DNA from: Uloborus plumipes
Taxonomy: Eukaryota; Arthropoda; Arachnida; Araneae; Uloboridae
DNA: 64,000 bases
Direction: 5' to 3'
NCBI GenBank assembly: GCA_038373865.1
Contig: JAXGGA010004424.1
Coordinates: forward strand, 24,630-88,629
Of this stretch, positions 45,036 through 59,100 are shown one piece after another. The position numbers were made by a program, and so were the translations under genes. How positions within the stretch are numbered: position 1 is the first letter of the stretch; the number at the start of each line of letters is the position of its first letter. The notes beneath the pieces were generated by a model that was given only the letters and a program-made list of their open reading frames with translations, was not told the origin of the DNA and made no database searches.

Positions 45036-45245
45036 TTAGGAATGAAAACTTTCTTCTTCTTTTGAACTTTGGTAAGATTTCCGTTGGTTTCTGTGAGCAA
45101 CAAAATTGTTCTTATTTACTCTTTTGTCTTGTTTTTGTGCACCTCCCCTTGGGGTTGCATTCGAATTTTCGAATGTTCCAAGGGGGTGTTGTACCCCTTT
45201 TATGGGGTAAGTCAGTGTTAATTTCAATGCAGACAAGAGTGATAT

Positions 45246-45385
45246 GAATTAGCGCGACCACTTGGCGACATATCGCCAAGCTTTTGGTCGCCAAGTGGTT
45301 GACGCCAATTTGGCGACATATCGTCAAAGTGTTTTACGCCAATTTGGCGACATATCGCGAAGTTGGCGACAAATGTGGCAAAAAA
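45246..45385. repeat. GGCGACATATCGCC palindrome array
   Basis: Three or more copies of TTGGCGACATATCG(C/T)CAA in Helitron copy 1. Equivalent arrays lie at 47136-47212 (copy 2) and 48832-48912 (copy 3). Confidence 0.85.
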
Positions 45386-45765
45386 TTGTTTGATTTAGGT
45401 TCCATTTGGCGCTATTGGAGATATTTTGCGAATAATTCACTGAATGATGTTAAAATCGGCGATATTTAGGAGATTAATCATTGTAAAACATTTTTTTGCT
45501 TTGTTTCGTGGCAAACTAGGGATGTAAATGTTTGAATTGGTGTCTTGCTCACTCCAAACACTATTTTAACACTTAAGGCATCTACTAAGAAATTTACACG
45601 TAAAAGGAAGTAGTGTTGAGTCCATACCAAATTTTTATATCATACTTTGAATAGAGCATTTTTTCTGCTATATCAATTCTTTATAAATCAACTTTTAATT
45701 TTTTACCACGGCCAAAGCCATGCGGGCACCGATAATCTCTATCTCTATCTCTATCTCTTCTCTTC

Positions 45766-47463
45766 TCTACTAATAATAAAGCTGAAGGTGGTTCTGTCTG
45801 TCCTTCTTTCTTTCTTTCTGTCTGTCTGTCTGTTACGCGCGTAGCGCCAAAACCGTTCGGTCGATTTTCATGCCACTTGGCACAAAATTAGTTTGTAGCA
45901 TGTAGTTTTGCACCTCGAAGCGATTTTTCGAACATTCCATTTCGTTCTTTTTCTATTCGAATTCTTAGAGGAAATTCGATAAAATAGGGAAGAAATATTC
46001 CATACACATTTTCAAGTCTTATGTCATTCGAAAGCTTGAAATTTTCTGCACAAAATGGCGTTTTTTCGAAGTTTCTACGATCATCAGGAGAGCTGAAACA
46101 ATTGTTTTTAGAATCCCGAAAGTCAAGGCTTACCTTCAGTAAAGCAAGCCAAACGATTCTAAATGGCTTTGCTCGCGAATAAAATTTGTTTGAAAATAGA
46201 GATGAAATGAATTATTTTATCAACGGAAATCAACTTTTCATGTTGTTACCATGGTTACGTTTTTATTCGTTCTTTTTCCCGTAATAAGTTTAAAAATGTA
46301 TTTGTTTTTGTAACAATCCAAACTCCAAGCCTTATTAAAATTAGTCAAATGAAATATTAAAAACCGTGATAAGATGGCAACCTGTCAATCAAATGAGAAA
46401 TCGAGTCCTTTCCTTAAAATACAGGATACCATTCTAAATTTATCGTCTGCAAAACATATTTTACTTCATTATTAATTTATTTCAATACAAATTGCAGCAA
46501 ATGGCTTGAGTGAACGAATTTAGCTTTTAATTTATCGTTTGCTGGTTGATCTTTGTCGATGTTTATTGTTTTTATTGTCATTGTGAAGAATAATGCACGA
46601 AGTTTCTATGACTAATACTTAAAATTTTTAGGATCAGTTGAGTTTAAAAGAAAAAATTGCTCCAAATATACTTTTGCAATGTGATTATTTATTGTTGGAC
46701 TGTAATTTGCATCAATAATTGCATTTAATAAAAACAAGAATGAATAATGAAAGACAATAATGAATTAATAATGAAAGACAATATTAAAAATTAATTTTTT
46801 GGCGACTTTTTTACAATTTGGCATTCAATTCTATTTCAGTATATTTACTTCTGTCTTATTGCGATATTGCAACGTTCTTTCTAAAGTATGTCATTTCGGA
46901 AAATGTATTATTTTGTTTTTGAAGTTAGGAAAGAAAACTTTCTTCTTCTTTTAAACTTTGGTAAGATTTCTGTTGTTTCTGTGAGCAACAAAATTTTTCT
47001 TATTTTTTCTTTTGGCTTATTTTGTGGCACCTATCTTTGGGGTTGCATTCGAATGTCCCCAAGGGGGTGATTTACCCCTTTTTTGGGGTAAATCAGTGTT
47101 AATTTCAATGCAGACTCAAGTGATATGAATTGGCGCGACCACTTGGCGATATGTCGCCAAGCTTTTGGTCGCCAAGTGTTTTACGCCAAGTTGGCGACAA
47201 ATTTGGCGAAAAAATTTTTTTTTTGAATTTGGGTTCAACTTGGCGCTATTTTGCGAAAAATTCACTGACTGATGTTAAAATCGGCAATATTTAGAAAATT
47301 AACCATTGTAAAACATTTTTTGCATTGTTTCGTGGCAGATTAGGTGTGTAAATATTTAAATTGTTACCTTGCTCACTCCAAGCACTTTTTTTAACACTTA
47401 AGGGAACTACCAAGAAATTTGCACGTAAAAGGAAGTAGTGTGGGGTCCATACCAGATTTTTTT
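45766..47463 (+). mobile_element. Helitron copy 2, 3'-truncated
   Basis: Starts TCTACTAATAATAAAGCTGA and follows copy 1 closely without the Harbinger insertion. It loses similarity after GGGGTCCATACCAGATTTTT, so the terminal hairpin and CTAG are missing. Confidence 0.8.
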
Positions 47464-47612
47464 TTTCGCGATCACAATACTTCCTTTACTACCTAAAAGG
47501 AAGTAAAAACCATCAATCTCAGTTATCGCAATCTGTCCGTAGGATTTTTTTTATGAATATGATGCAACATAACATACATAATATAGTTCACATATCAATC
47601 TCTTCTCTACTC

Positions 47613-49306
47613 TCTACTAATAATAAAGCTGAAGGTGGGTCTGTCTGTCCTTCTGTCTAATACGCGCGTAGCGCCAAAACCGTTCGGACGTTTTTTTTGC
47701 CACTTTGCACAAAATTAGTTTGTAGCATGTAGATTTGCACCTCGAAGCGATTTTTCGAAAATTCCATTTCGCTCTTTTTCTATTCGAATTCTTAGCGGAA
47801 ATTCGATAAAATAGGGAAGAAATATTTCATATACATTTTCAAGTCTTATGTCATTCGAAAGCTTGAAATTTTCTGCACAAAATGAAGTTTTTTCGAAGTT
47901 TCTACGATCATTAGGAGAGCTGTAACAATTGTTTTTAGAATCCCGGAATTCAAGGCTTACCTTCAGTAAAGCAAGCCAAACGATTCTAAAAATGGTTGAA
48001 TTCGAGAATAAAATTCGTTTGAAAAGATAGTTGAAATGAATTATTTTAACAACGGAAATCAACTTTTCATGTTGTTACCATGGTTACGTGTTCATACTTA
48101 TTTTTGTTTCGTTCTTTTTCCAGCTTTGCCAGGCGTAGTATTTTTGATACTACGTTAGTATTTTTTCGGCCCAAATAAGGAGCGTAGTATTTTTCAGGCA
48201 ACCCTGTTTCCAAAAAACTAATGACTTAATTAAAAGATTTGGCGGATTTTTTTTTTCATTTTCATAGATTTCGCATTTCAGCAACATTGATTTTGGCAAC
48301 GTTTGGAAACAGTAGTATTTTGTAACATTTTTTTTAGAGGAGGCGTAGTATTTTTTTGTTTCAATTCTCTGGCAACCCTGTTTTTTTCCCGGTGAAAATG
48401 CTTTGGGACCTTGGCACGTTTTTGCGTGTCCCGAGGAATTGAAAGCTCCGAGAGAAACTACGCAAAATAGCCAGGGTTACCACGCTTTGCGCGCCTATCG
48501 CCCATTTAGCGAGAAAAGGGTACCTAAAGCACAGATTAACCAAATATCGTATCAATTGCGATATTGCATCGTTCTCTTTAAAGTGTTTAATTTCGGAAAA
48601 TGTATTGTTTTGTTTTTTAAGCTAGCAAAGAAAACTTTCTTCTTCTTCTAAACTTTGGTAAGATTTCTGTTGGTTTCTGTAAGCAACAAAATTGTTCTTA
48701 TTTTCTCTTTTGGCTTATTTTTGTGCTTCTCCCCTTGTGGCTGCATTCGAATGTTCCAAGGGGGTGTTTTACCCCTTTTATGGCGTAAATCAGTGTTCAT
48801 TTCAATGCAGACAAAAGTGATATGAATTGGCACGACCACTCGGCGATATATCGCCAAATTTTTGGTCGCCAAGTATTTGCCGCCAATTTGGCGACATATC
48901 GTCAAGTTGGCAAAAAATTGTTTTCTTTTTCTTATTTGGATTCAATTTGGCGCTATTGGCGATATTTTGCGAAAAATCCACTGAATGACGTTAAAATCGG
49001 CGATATTTAGGGGATTAATCATTGTAAAACATTTTTTTTTGCATTGTTTCGTGGCAAACTAGGGATATAAATGTTTGAACTGTTATCTTGCTCACTCCAA
49101 GCACTATTTTAGCACTTAAGGCATTTACTAAGAAATTTACACGTAAAAATAAGTAGCGTGGGGTCCATACCAGATTTTTATATCATACTTTGAAGGAATT
49201 ATAGTTGAATTACAACTAAAATAGAGCATTTTTTCTGCTATATCAATTATTTTACAATTTAACTTTTAATTTTATACCACGGGCAAAGCCGTGCGGGTAC
49301 AGCTAG
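47613..49306 (+). mobile_element. Helitron copy 3, with intact 3' end
   Basis: Starts TCTACTAATAATAAAGCTGA and ends with the hairpin CACGGGCAAAGCCGTG, then CGGGTACAG and CTAG, followed by T. These are textbook Helitron ends. About 400 bases in its middle (48118-48530) are foreign. Confidence 0.85.
48118..48384. repeat. Insertion with GCGTAGTATTTTT motif
   Basis: The motif or a close variant occurs four times (about 48133, 48182, 48310, 48344). The right side ends CTCTGGCAACCCTG, whose complement CAGGGTTGCCAGAG matches the terminus of the composite element at 33760, suggesting a related hAT family. The left terminus is unclear. Confidence 0.5.
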
Positions 49307-50158
49307 TGTTTTCATAAAGCCGAACATATTGTCATATTAATGAGGATCGTGTCGAAGAATAAAAATACTTAGTGCTGCCATCTGTTGTGAATAAATATTA
49401 CTTTTGTCTTGTAACCTGAGTTATGAAGTAAAAAATCATCCACAACAGAGAATTTTTTTGCGTTTTCCGCTGTGAAAATAGTCTGGGTACTGAATTCATA
49501 ATAGAACATCTCTTGATTTTTTCTGTTTTTTTTTTTTTTTTTTGAAAAAATGACAAAAAAAAAATAAATACAAATCCTTTTAAAACCCCATTTGCGTTTG
49601 TTAAATTTCCTCTAGTTCTCTTAATAAATCATAGATTGTTTTTTTTTTTTTTTTTTCGGTTTCAGGGTGCAGAATTTTAGGGATATCTAAATTTCTGGAA
49701 AACTTAAAATCAACTTTTTTCAAATGTTAGGGCGCTCTTAAGGATCTCTCTCTCTCTCTCTTTTTTTTTTTTTTTTTGTTAGGGCGCTCTTGAGGATCTC
49801 GGTTTTTTTTTTTTTTGTGTGTTTTAAACGCAAAAATAAAAAATATTATATACGAGGTCGTCAACAGGCAATACAGTTTTTGCACTGGCTTCTAGGAACA
49901 ACGGAACATTCGTATGTGTTTAAGATACGAGAAAGTGCTCTCTAGCGTTGTAAAGATTCAGTTCTACCTGTGGAGTGTATTGAAATGTATACTTATATAT
50001 AGTTCTCTCTAGCATATGTATTACATCCTCGAAGGCAACCATAGATAGGTAGATACACAGATAGATAGGTGTTTATCTACTTCTTTTATTGATTTATTTG
50101 CATTTATTCATTTATTGTTTTATTGTTTCGGAACTTAATAGAATGCAATTTTTTTACA
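49307..50158. other. Low-complexity sequence
   Basis: Several T runs, a (CT)n run at 49746-49761 inside a 60-base duplication starting TTAGGGCGCTCTT, and a GATA-rich stretch (50041-50070). Upstream of the first SLC17 exon seen. Confidence 0.7.
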
Positions 50159-50182
50159 GACTTTAAAACCATAATCATTAAA

Positions 50183-53100
50183 ATGATTCAAAAGATATTT
50201 TCAAGATTATTTTTTATTCATCAAAAGAAAAAGAATTGTTATGCTGTGGATGTTGCCTCCCAATCAAGTCAAAAGAGAGTTAAAGATGAAAAGGAATGCG
50301 AAGGTAAAACGTATTTTCTTATGTTTCTTAACTCAATTAACCCCTTAACGCTCGCATAATTTTGAAGAAAATGGTCATAAAAGTGCCTATTTTTTTATTC
50401 AAGAAAATTACATAAAACTCTAAAATAAAACTCTAAAATATAACTCTAATAATATTTTTCTCTAAAAACGTTGCAAATAGACTAGGGCAGCCATCTGGTG
50501 TACATATTGAGAAATAAAACATGCTTCCGGGCATAAGAAATAGATTGTTTTATTATTTTTCGCGCATTATTTTTGAACACTTCAGCCCGGAAATATCACG
50601 GGCGCGAGAAATAGAGGACGAAACTTCACCCCGTCATTTTCACGGGTGCGAGAAGGAAGGAGTTAATACTCATTATTCACTATAGATTTTTCTGAAAAGT
50701 CACCATTATATGGCATATTCAAAGAGTAAATGATAAGTCAAAATATTCTCAGCAAATATGATATTTATAAGAATAGAAGCATAACGCAAAATAATAGTAA
50801 TAATAATAATATTTGTAATAAAAATAATTATTATTATTTTAATTATTATTATTATTGTTGATGTTGTTGTTGGATGGATGGATATGATACAAGCATGCAT
50901 GTATGAGCTGACTCGAACCTTCATATGCATGTGATAATTTTTCACATCTGTCTGTAGCTCCAAGGTGAACAACATTTGACAAAAGCATATTGTAGTGATC
51001 TCGTCAGTCTTTTTTTTTTTTTTTTTTTCTTAATTTTAAGAAAATTGCCGGAGTGAATGCAGCAGTGTTACCACACTAAATTTGCCAGAAACTAGGCAGT
51101 AGTAAAATAAAAAAAGTTTGGAAGATTCAGTTGGCTCTCGATGTTAATTTTTTAGCACATTTCATGTACTTTATTTAAACCTTTCTAATGAAAAACTTAT
51201 TGAGATTAACAGTTTTCTTACTCTCTAGATACGGCCGGCCCCTACAACTTCTAAACATAACTAATGCAAATGAAGTAACATCAAAATAAATTATTTTACC
51301 CTAGTTCAGTTGTTTTTGGCAGCAGAAACTTAACGCTTCACTTAAATTTTACATTTTAACTTTCTTAATTCTATAGTTGAATCATACTCATTTTTAAAAT
51401 GCTGTATCTCATATGCTTTTATGCAGCCATTTTACAATTTCGATAAACGTTTCGAAATTTCTGCTGATCAGCTTTTAGTACTTAATCTCACATTTAAATT
51501 GCATAAAGTCTTATCAGATTTTTTTCTCAAACTTTTAAATTGTCTAGAACTGTATCTCATATTTTTCCATTGCACAAAAACTTACCACTTATCTTAAGGG
51601 TGAAAATAAATCATTGATAAGTAATAAATCCGTTGATAAGGTGTTTTTGATCTTTTATAGATTTCAAAATAAAACTCATACTCAAATGTCTGAAAATTCA
51701 TGTAAAAAATACATCCGTAAAATGGGGTGTATAGAAACAGCGGGGTCAATCGGAACAAAACTTTCAGAGCGTACAAAGAAATTCTTCATAAATATACTAT
51801 TGGGTATTTTTCGCCATTAATTTTTTTTAGAAAGGTAAGATCATAGGAAGTAGGAAAAAATTACTTTTGTCAATCTGGCAAAGTTACTGCCCAAGTAGCA
51901 TACTTCGTTTTTTAAAGGTTGTAAAATGGTTATTAACGTTACAACAACCTCTTAAATACATTTATAATACGTTTAAAGGTTATTTGTGCTACCTGGGTGG
52001 TTTATAAGGAGGGCTGCACGTGGAATGCTAGAAAGCATCACGTTCTCATAAACTGCAAAACTTCATAGGTAAGCACAACCTTCTTATAATTTAAGCCTAA
52101 GATTGGTATGTTTCAATTATGCATGTATCTGAACAACTGAATACCACATTAGAATTTACATTTTTTAAAAATTGTGTCATAAAAATGAAGAATTCTGAAA
52201 AATGACATTGGAAAAAAATTTGCGGGGTGTATCGGAACACTTGGTTCTGTTGTTTCGATTCAAACTTATTTAAGGGCGATTCTCTGTAAACTCGTCATTT
52301 TTCACACGAAATCTGTCCGGGCACGGTTTTTTGAAATGCTCGTATAATTATAATACTATTGCTCAGAAAATGAATCTATTACTTTAGTTCGAAAGAAGGC
52401 CAATTGAAGTTTGTATTTTTCTGATAAATCATGATAGGTGGTAAGTCCCCCGCCTAATATAACTAGGCAGGGGACTGTGCCAGGTGACTGTGTTTTTGCT
52501 CTTTGTTGCGTAATATCTGCAAAACTATTGGAACATAACTAGTTACGAGACTACATATAAATTGAGGCAAAAATCGTGGACATAATAACTAATATGTTTT
52601 ATAATTAAATTAATTGACATTAATAAAATCACTTCCCAGAGGACTGTTTTCGCAACTATCACGATGCATACTTTCAGCACAAATGTGGCTCTCAAACTAA
52701 GCAAAGTAGCGTTTCAACACCGTTCTCGGCGATTTCGGCAAATTCACACTGATTACTTTAAACTTCGTGCCAAAAAGAATTTGCAAAAGTTATAGATTTT
52801 TCGTATTACAGCTTTGAATTTGTTGCAGGGGACTGTTTGAAAAAACTCCGGACAGAATTTACATGACAATTTTAAGTTTTAGAAATACGTAATTATACCT
52901 TATTTCATAAGAAAAATATACCTTCATTATTCTATTTTTAGATATTAATTGCCAAATTTATGTAGTGTTAATAGGTTTTTTGAAATACTATCTTTAACAG
53001 TCAGACTATGAGATTGGGACAGCCAGGGGACTGTGTTTTTGGCGCTTAGATACTTTCTAGAAAAAAAAATTAAATTGTTATCACTCCAAATACAATTGGG

Positions 53101-56100
53101 CCACAAAGTATTGATGCTTTACTTGTATTAATAGCGATAATTACTTTATTACACTTTATTATTTTTAAAATACTCAGTCCGGACAGCCAATTACCAGTTT
53201 CCAGAGAATCGCCCTTAAAGGAAACTTTGAAAAATCAAGATTCTAACCCTAATTTTTCTAGTCAAGACAAGAACGAGGATTTATTACTGTTTATCTCTTC
53301 TCGTGAGCAACTAGATCTTACCAGGAAAGTACTCGATCATGGAATAGTGATTTTTTTTTAATGAGTACCAATCGAAAGAGCATTGTAAAACATAATTCTG
53401 GACGCTTGCGTTTTTGCCCTCGCTCCCCCGTTATCGAAATATAAGGTCCTAAAGTCAGCTAATTTTTTTTTTTTTTTTTTGAAAAATCGCCGATTATAGC
53501 GAGTTATAATGAAACTGGAAGCTGCGGTGCGATTACACTATTTGTGTCCAACGAGGAAACTTGATTCCCATTTTTGGTCATCTGCAAAGCTTTTGAAAGA
53601 CGGCTTTACAATAATCTTTTACTTTACCTGTGCGAGTTAAAGCAAAAAGCTACTATCAAGCCGATGACATGGAAAGCAGAGAGCTTTTTAAAGAGGAAAA
53701 ACAATTTTAAACAACACATCAAAATTAAATTTTATCTTACTATTTGCGATTAACGCAGGTCCCTTGTTTAAGGGGCCCAGAAGGTGACGAACCTCCTGTT
53801 TTTTTTTTAATTATTTTTTTAAGTGTTCGTACAATTCTGTAGTATGGGGGGGGGGGGTATATTTAGGGTTTTTAATTGTAAAAATTGCAAATATAAATTT
53901 TTTCAAACCACTTTTCTTTTGGTGGATCCCCTATAACTCAAAGTGAGTTCTCCTAAACATTTTTGTCAATTGCATCACTGGGTATGTAAGAATGGTCTTT
54001 CAAAAAAAAAAAAAAATGCTCAAAATTTAATGAAAATGTGTTCAAATAAAAAAATCAAACAGGAATGAGGTGTTTTCTCTGAGATATTTCGAAAAAAAAA
54101 ATGTTCGCTCGAATCGGACTTGCTCCCTCAAAAGTTATGAGTGAGGACAGGGGAAAAAATCGGAAATTCGAAATTGAATGAAATATTATTCAAATCAAAA
54201 AGTCGAATCTGGGAGTGTATTGTCCTCACTGAGATCTTTCGATCAAAAAATTAAAAAAAAATATCGAATCGGACTATGCACTCAAAAGTTATTGCGGGGG
54301 GGAGGGCAGAAAAACTGACCAATAGACAGACTGACAGGTACAGTTTCCGCAGCTCAAAAACCAACTTTCCTATTTTAACCCTCCGCGTACGGCTCAGTTT
54401 TTATACTTTCCGGTCCTGAAATACGGGGCGATTTTTTTTAGATTTTCTTTATCTACATATGTTACAATTCACATATTTATTAACTGTGTTAAAATAATCA
54501 AAGAACTTTAATAGCTTTTCGCTTTCAAAATATATATAATACGCGCCCGCTATTTCAGCTGGCATGGTTTATAAGTTTAAAAATTCACGCGATATTTTTA
54601 TTATCAGATGAATAGATGATATAATTTTTAAACATTTGTCTCAAAAAATATTACAGAAATTTTGTTATTTCAGCTAACGCTGCAATATGCCATAATCTTT
54701 CATAAATGCTTTTCGCGCGAATGACGAAAAAATAAGCTCATACACAATAATGCGCGATGTAAAACAAGCTAGAGAAAAACAATAAATTCAGAATCCTCTA
54801 GTGCATCTAGCAGCGAAAATAAGCATAATATGATGTTTTTATTAACCTACACGGTAAAATAGCGCAATCCGTATTGAATTAGGGAGAAAAAATTCATTCT
54901 GCGCGAAATTCACGTGACCCGTGCTTTTGGGACGAAACTGATACCCGCTGAAATCGCGGAGCCGTACGCGAGGGTAAATTTCTCTGTATATTTAATTATT
55001 TTTATTAAGTTGTGCTTTTTCGACTCAATTGTTTTGAGCGTTTTTTTTTTTTTTTTTTCAGTGCATCAGGCCTTCTTTCATGATTTTTTTCACCTATTTT
55101 CTACTTTTACAGAAAAGTAAGCTAAAACTTGTATTGATTTACAATTTTGTTAGTCTTTTCCTACCCGTTGAACATATAGCAGAACTAGTAAAAGTTATTC
55201 TAGTGTTTTTAAACAGTACGAAATTAACATGCAATATGTTTTACATTTACGTTACAGAGACTTTTCGCTACAGTGACCAATTTGTTTGAACGGCAGGGTT
55301 TTTACAATGAATGCCGACTCTATTAGTATATTTTAAGAATGGAAATAATTATTTCCCTCTACCCTTGATGTAATTTCCGACGTGGATATAATTTTGCAGC
55401 TATTGATATTTACTAATTCGTTTTCTTTTTAAAATTATTTATTTTTTCTCGATTTCAATTAAAAGAAAATAAATGTTTTGATAAGAGTTGGCAGATAGTG
55501 AAACTTCTTGTGTCGATTTTTTTTGACATAAGAACTGATATCATAATCCATGACAATTTAATTTCTACCCCAAAGATTATTTATTTCATTTTTTGTACAT
55601 GAGCTCATATTAGCTGCTTTTCATACTTATTTAATTATCCCGAATTATTCATTTAGAAACACGTGCAATATATTTTAACTTATAATAATTAACACATACA
55701 ACTTAGTTCAGTAAAAAAACTTAAAATAACTAAAATTCTAAAATGTATTGTTATCAATCGTAAAAAGATAAAACTTTAACTTCTTTGTAAAGTTTTCGCT
55801 CCTCTGGATAAAGCTCTCTGCTTTCCACATCATAGTCTTGATCAGCATTCTTTATTTTAGCTCATACAAGTAAAGGGTTAACGTAAAACATCTTTTACTT
55901 TCTTTGCGAATGACCAAACATGGAAATGATGCGATGTCAAGCAAGCAGCGGAAGGGAGAATCGGGAGCTAGCTTCAATTTCTTGCCAAGTCTTCAAATTT
56001 GGCTACTTTTCGGCCGACTTTAAGACCCCTTATCTCGAAAACGAGGGTACGAGGGTACTTTATCTTTGGGTCAAAGACATGTCTCAGTATGCTCTTTCGA

Positions 56101-59100
56101 ACGGTACCATTTTTAACTTTTTTCATTATTATTTAAGTCGAGTACTTTCCTGGTTAGAATGACAGAAAGTTGCAGATTAAAAAATATTTTTGCTCCATGA
56201 GACTTCTTTTTACCTAAAATACATGGGAGAAAGTCATACTGACTTTATGTAGCAAAAGTCCAGCACACAGACAGTGAGGAATAAATTAGAAAATCTTACA
56301 GGACAATCCCCAGAACCCAGAGATTTGAAGAAACTAAAGAAAAGGTAGCTTTCATCCCAGAAGATGTTATGAAAAACCTTAAGTCAGGCCACAACTGCTA
56401 GTTTTAAGGCCAAGTACATATTTGGGGACGATATGAGTGACTTCAATTTATGTTACATCTTTGTATTTTAATTCAAAAGCATTTCTTAAAATAAATTTTA
56501 ATTTTTCATAAGTTAAAAATTATTTTTATTTCTGATAAATTATAAACGTTTACTGGTACAGAAAATAAATTTTTATTTGCCAATAACTATCTGTTTTTAT
56601 TCTTCCCCATCAATATTACTCATGTTTGTGAGACCTATTACAGGTTAAATTGAAAAAAACAAAAGAATTTAACATGTGTTCCGATTGACCACTATCAGCG
56701 GGGTGATTCGGAACACCCCTAAATTCCTACATATATAAATAATAACTGTTTTAAATGTTTTGTCTTTGCTTGGAATATCAAAAGCAAAGCAAGATCGAAG
56801 CTTTTAACCAAAAAAATCAAATTTCAAAAAAAAACTTTCAACTACTTTTTTTACAATTAAATCTGAAAAATGTTCCGATTCACCCCATTTTAGGTATCTG
56901 AATATATCCCCAAACTAAAGCCTCGCTTTTTAGACGAATTGCAGCATTTTTACAACACAGTGAATAATTTTAAAATGCGGCATGAATTCATATTGAAGCA
57001 GTGAAAAAATACTTTGTGTAACAGTAGAACAATGCTATCTATGTTTTCAATTTTTTCGTGCCTCAAAGACATTGTTCGTACACAATACGAATTTTGTTTT
57101 TATCTCTATATTATTAGGAATAGTTAGCTAGAAAGGGATACGAATTTATAACCCCACGTGCAGAATTTACCCCACGTGCAGAATTATTAAGAAGGCGCTG
57201 TCAGCACCGTTTTCTAGACGAATGTTAAGTAGTAGGTATATGCTAATATGTTTTGAGCGACATGCACGGTCTCCACGACTAGACAGTATCGCGCTTCAAA
57301 TTATTGAGAGAGAGAAGAAAAATGAAGTTTTAATCCATTTATCATGTACCATAGTACCATTTTAAACCTCATACGAAAGCCGGAGTATATTCGAGCTTGT
57401 CGCCAAGAGGGTCAAATAAATATTAGTAAAATTGTGTAACAACAAAACAACCAAGGAAGTGCTACTTCCCAAAATTTAGATATTTCTACTGCAGCTTGTT
57501 TGATCTAGTCGCTTTTTTCGGATGACTGCATTCCAAAGCCCATTTTTTTGTAATGAAAAAGAGGTTCCTACAAACTGAGAAACACGTGTCTAAAAGTATA
57601 TGCTAATATGGGCTTTATAATCGATTTGCATCATCCTGTTAATTTGTAAAAAATTTCGTTTTGCGAAAAAGAATGTGTTTATGCAGCTTTAACTGAACAT
57701 AATTTGGACTCTTGAACGTTCTAATATTGATATAGCATATTCTGTAGCTGTAATAGACTTTCAGACAGCAATCTTTCGGAATTTATCTAGCTCCTTTCTG
57801 GTTAGAGGATTCGTAAAAACATATTGTTTCTAATGGAATATGCTTTGAAAAATATGCCTGCGCTCGACTTGGACACTTTATAAGCTTGGTAAATTACTTT
57901 GACGATCATGAACCAGAATTTTTTACAAATGATAAAAAGAAGAGAGAAAAAAAACACCTACAACTTGATCAAATGTCAAATTTATATTTCCAGTAACCAC
58001 ATTTTCATGGAATAATTTGCTAAAGACATAAGTTATCTTTTATCAGTACGAGGTCAGTTTGCGGAATATTTTAAGACCAAATGGCAGGACCTCAATTGTC
58101 ACGGGTCTGGAAACATTTTAGATTTAGTTCAGTTTGCTGTCGTCACGAGTTCAGAGAAAGCGGTTTGACGGAATAGGTTCTAGTTGGCCGCAACTAAGGC
58201 CAAAATTTGCTAGTTTAATGTAAAAATGTAATGGCGTTTTTACTGAAATTGGAAGCTTAGGTACAATATTTGCTCAATCAAATGCTTTGGAATCTTTTTT
58301 TTTCTTTAAAGCACAACATGGGACATGGGTAACATATTCTTTGGTTTTTGGCATTTGTCTTGAGCCAGCTAGGTCGGCAATGTGGGTCGCGCTGTTTCAC
58401 TTTTCCAACTGTGCCAATTTGGTGTGAAGTGAGTTCCACAGTACACACATACCATAAGAACCCTTTTATAGAGTAGGCAACCATTCACAGCAGAACAACA
58501 CATTAACACAAATAAAGGACAAAGACAGGAGAGAGAGAGAAAGTACATTCATAAACGAGCCGTGATTCGAACCCGGAACCTCCTCGTCAGAGTTAGATTT
58601 CTCTGACCACTAGACAAAGTGGGCGGCCTATTCTTTGGTGACAGCACAGAATTCGCACGAATTGCACTACTAAAGCAAGCAAAGATTAAAAACAGTTAAT
58701 TCGAAAGTTTTGTTTTTCTTTCTAAAGGTGCTGCGTCATACGTACTCTACTTAACAGATGAAGCACGATTCCCCGTTGTAGCATCCATTCTTTCATGTAG
58801 CAATCATGTTGTGATGATTATATAACCATAAGAATTTTGACGCCCATTTTTCCCCCCAGATGGAGGCACTGGGCCCTATTCGAAACAATACTGCACTCGA
58901 AACATAACTGATATTAAATGTTTCCAAGAGCGCTCTGAGCCAAACGAAAGCTCGGGGCATCTTTTGCATGCGGCATAATTCTGGACACTGTCGGTTTTCT
59001 AATCTCGGATATCCTCCGACTGGAGGCAGGTTTTTACCTGCTTCTTAGGACCTAAGAGACCACTATCTTAACACTACACATGTATGTTGTCAGTCTTACA

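Larger units (their letters stand above)
42660..45735 (+). mobile_element. Helitron copy 1, interrupted
   Basis: Starts TCCCTACTAATAATAAAACT after an A, runs through a GTCTGTCTGTC-rich leader and ACGCGCGTAGCGCCAA, and ends in a degenerate terminus (CACGGCCAAAGCCATGCGGG) matching the intact end of copy 3. No Rep/helicase gene. It is interrupted by a 1106-bp Harbinger-like element. Confidence 0.8.
51718..56892. mobile_element. Possible large TIR element, GGGGTGATTCGGAACA family, with nested insertions
   Basis: Left end TAAAATGGGGTGTATAGAAA and complement of right end TAAAATGGGGTGAATCGGAA. GGGGT, spacer, TCGGAACA words recur at 51741, 52216, 56676 and 56698. Much of the inside is other elements. 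A short decayed coding trace near 56270-56400 (LENLTGQSPEPRDLKK) was not assigned. The pairing of the ends is inferred. Confidence 0.5.

Noticed and set aside
58556..58628. Possible tRNA gene on the minus strand (B box GGTTCGAATCACGG)
   Set aside because: The acceptor stem does not pair and the sequence continues into a SINE body with its own target duplication.
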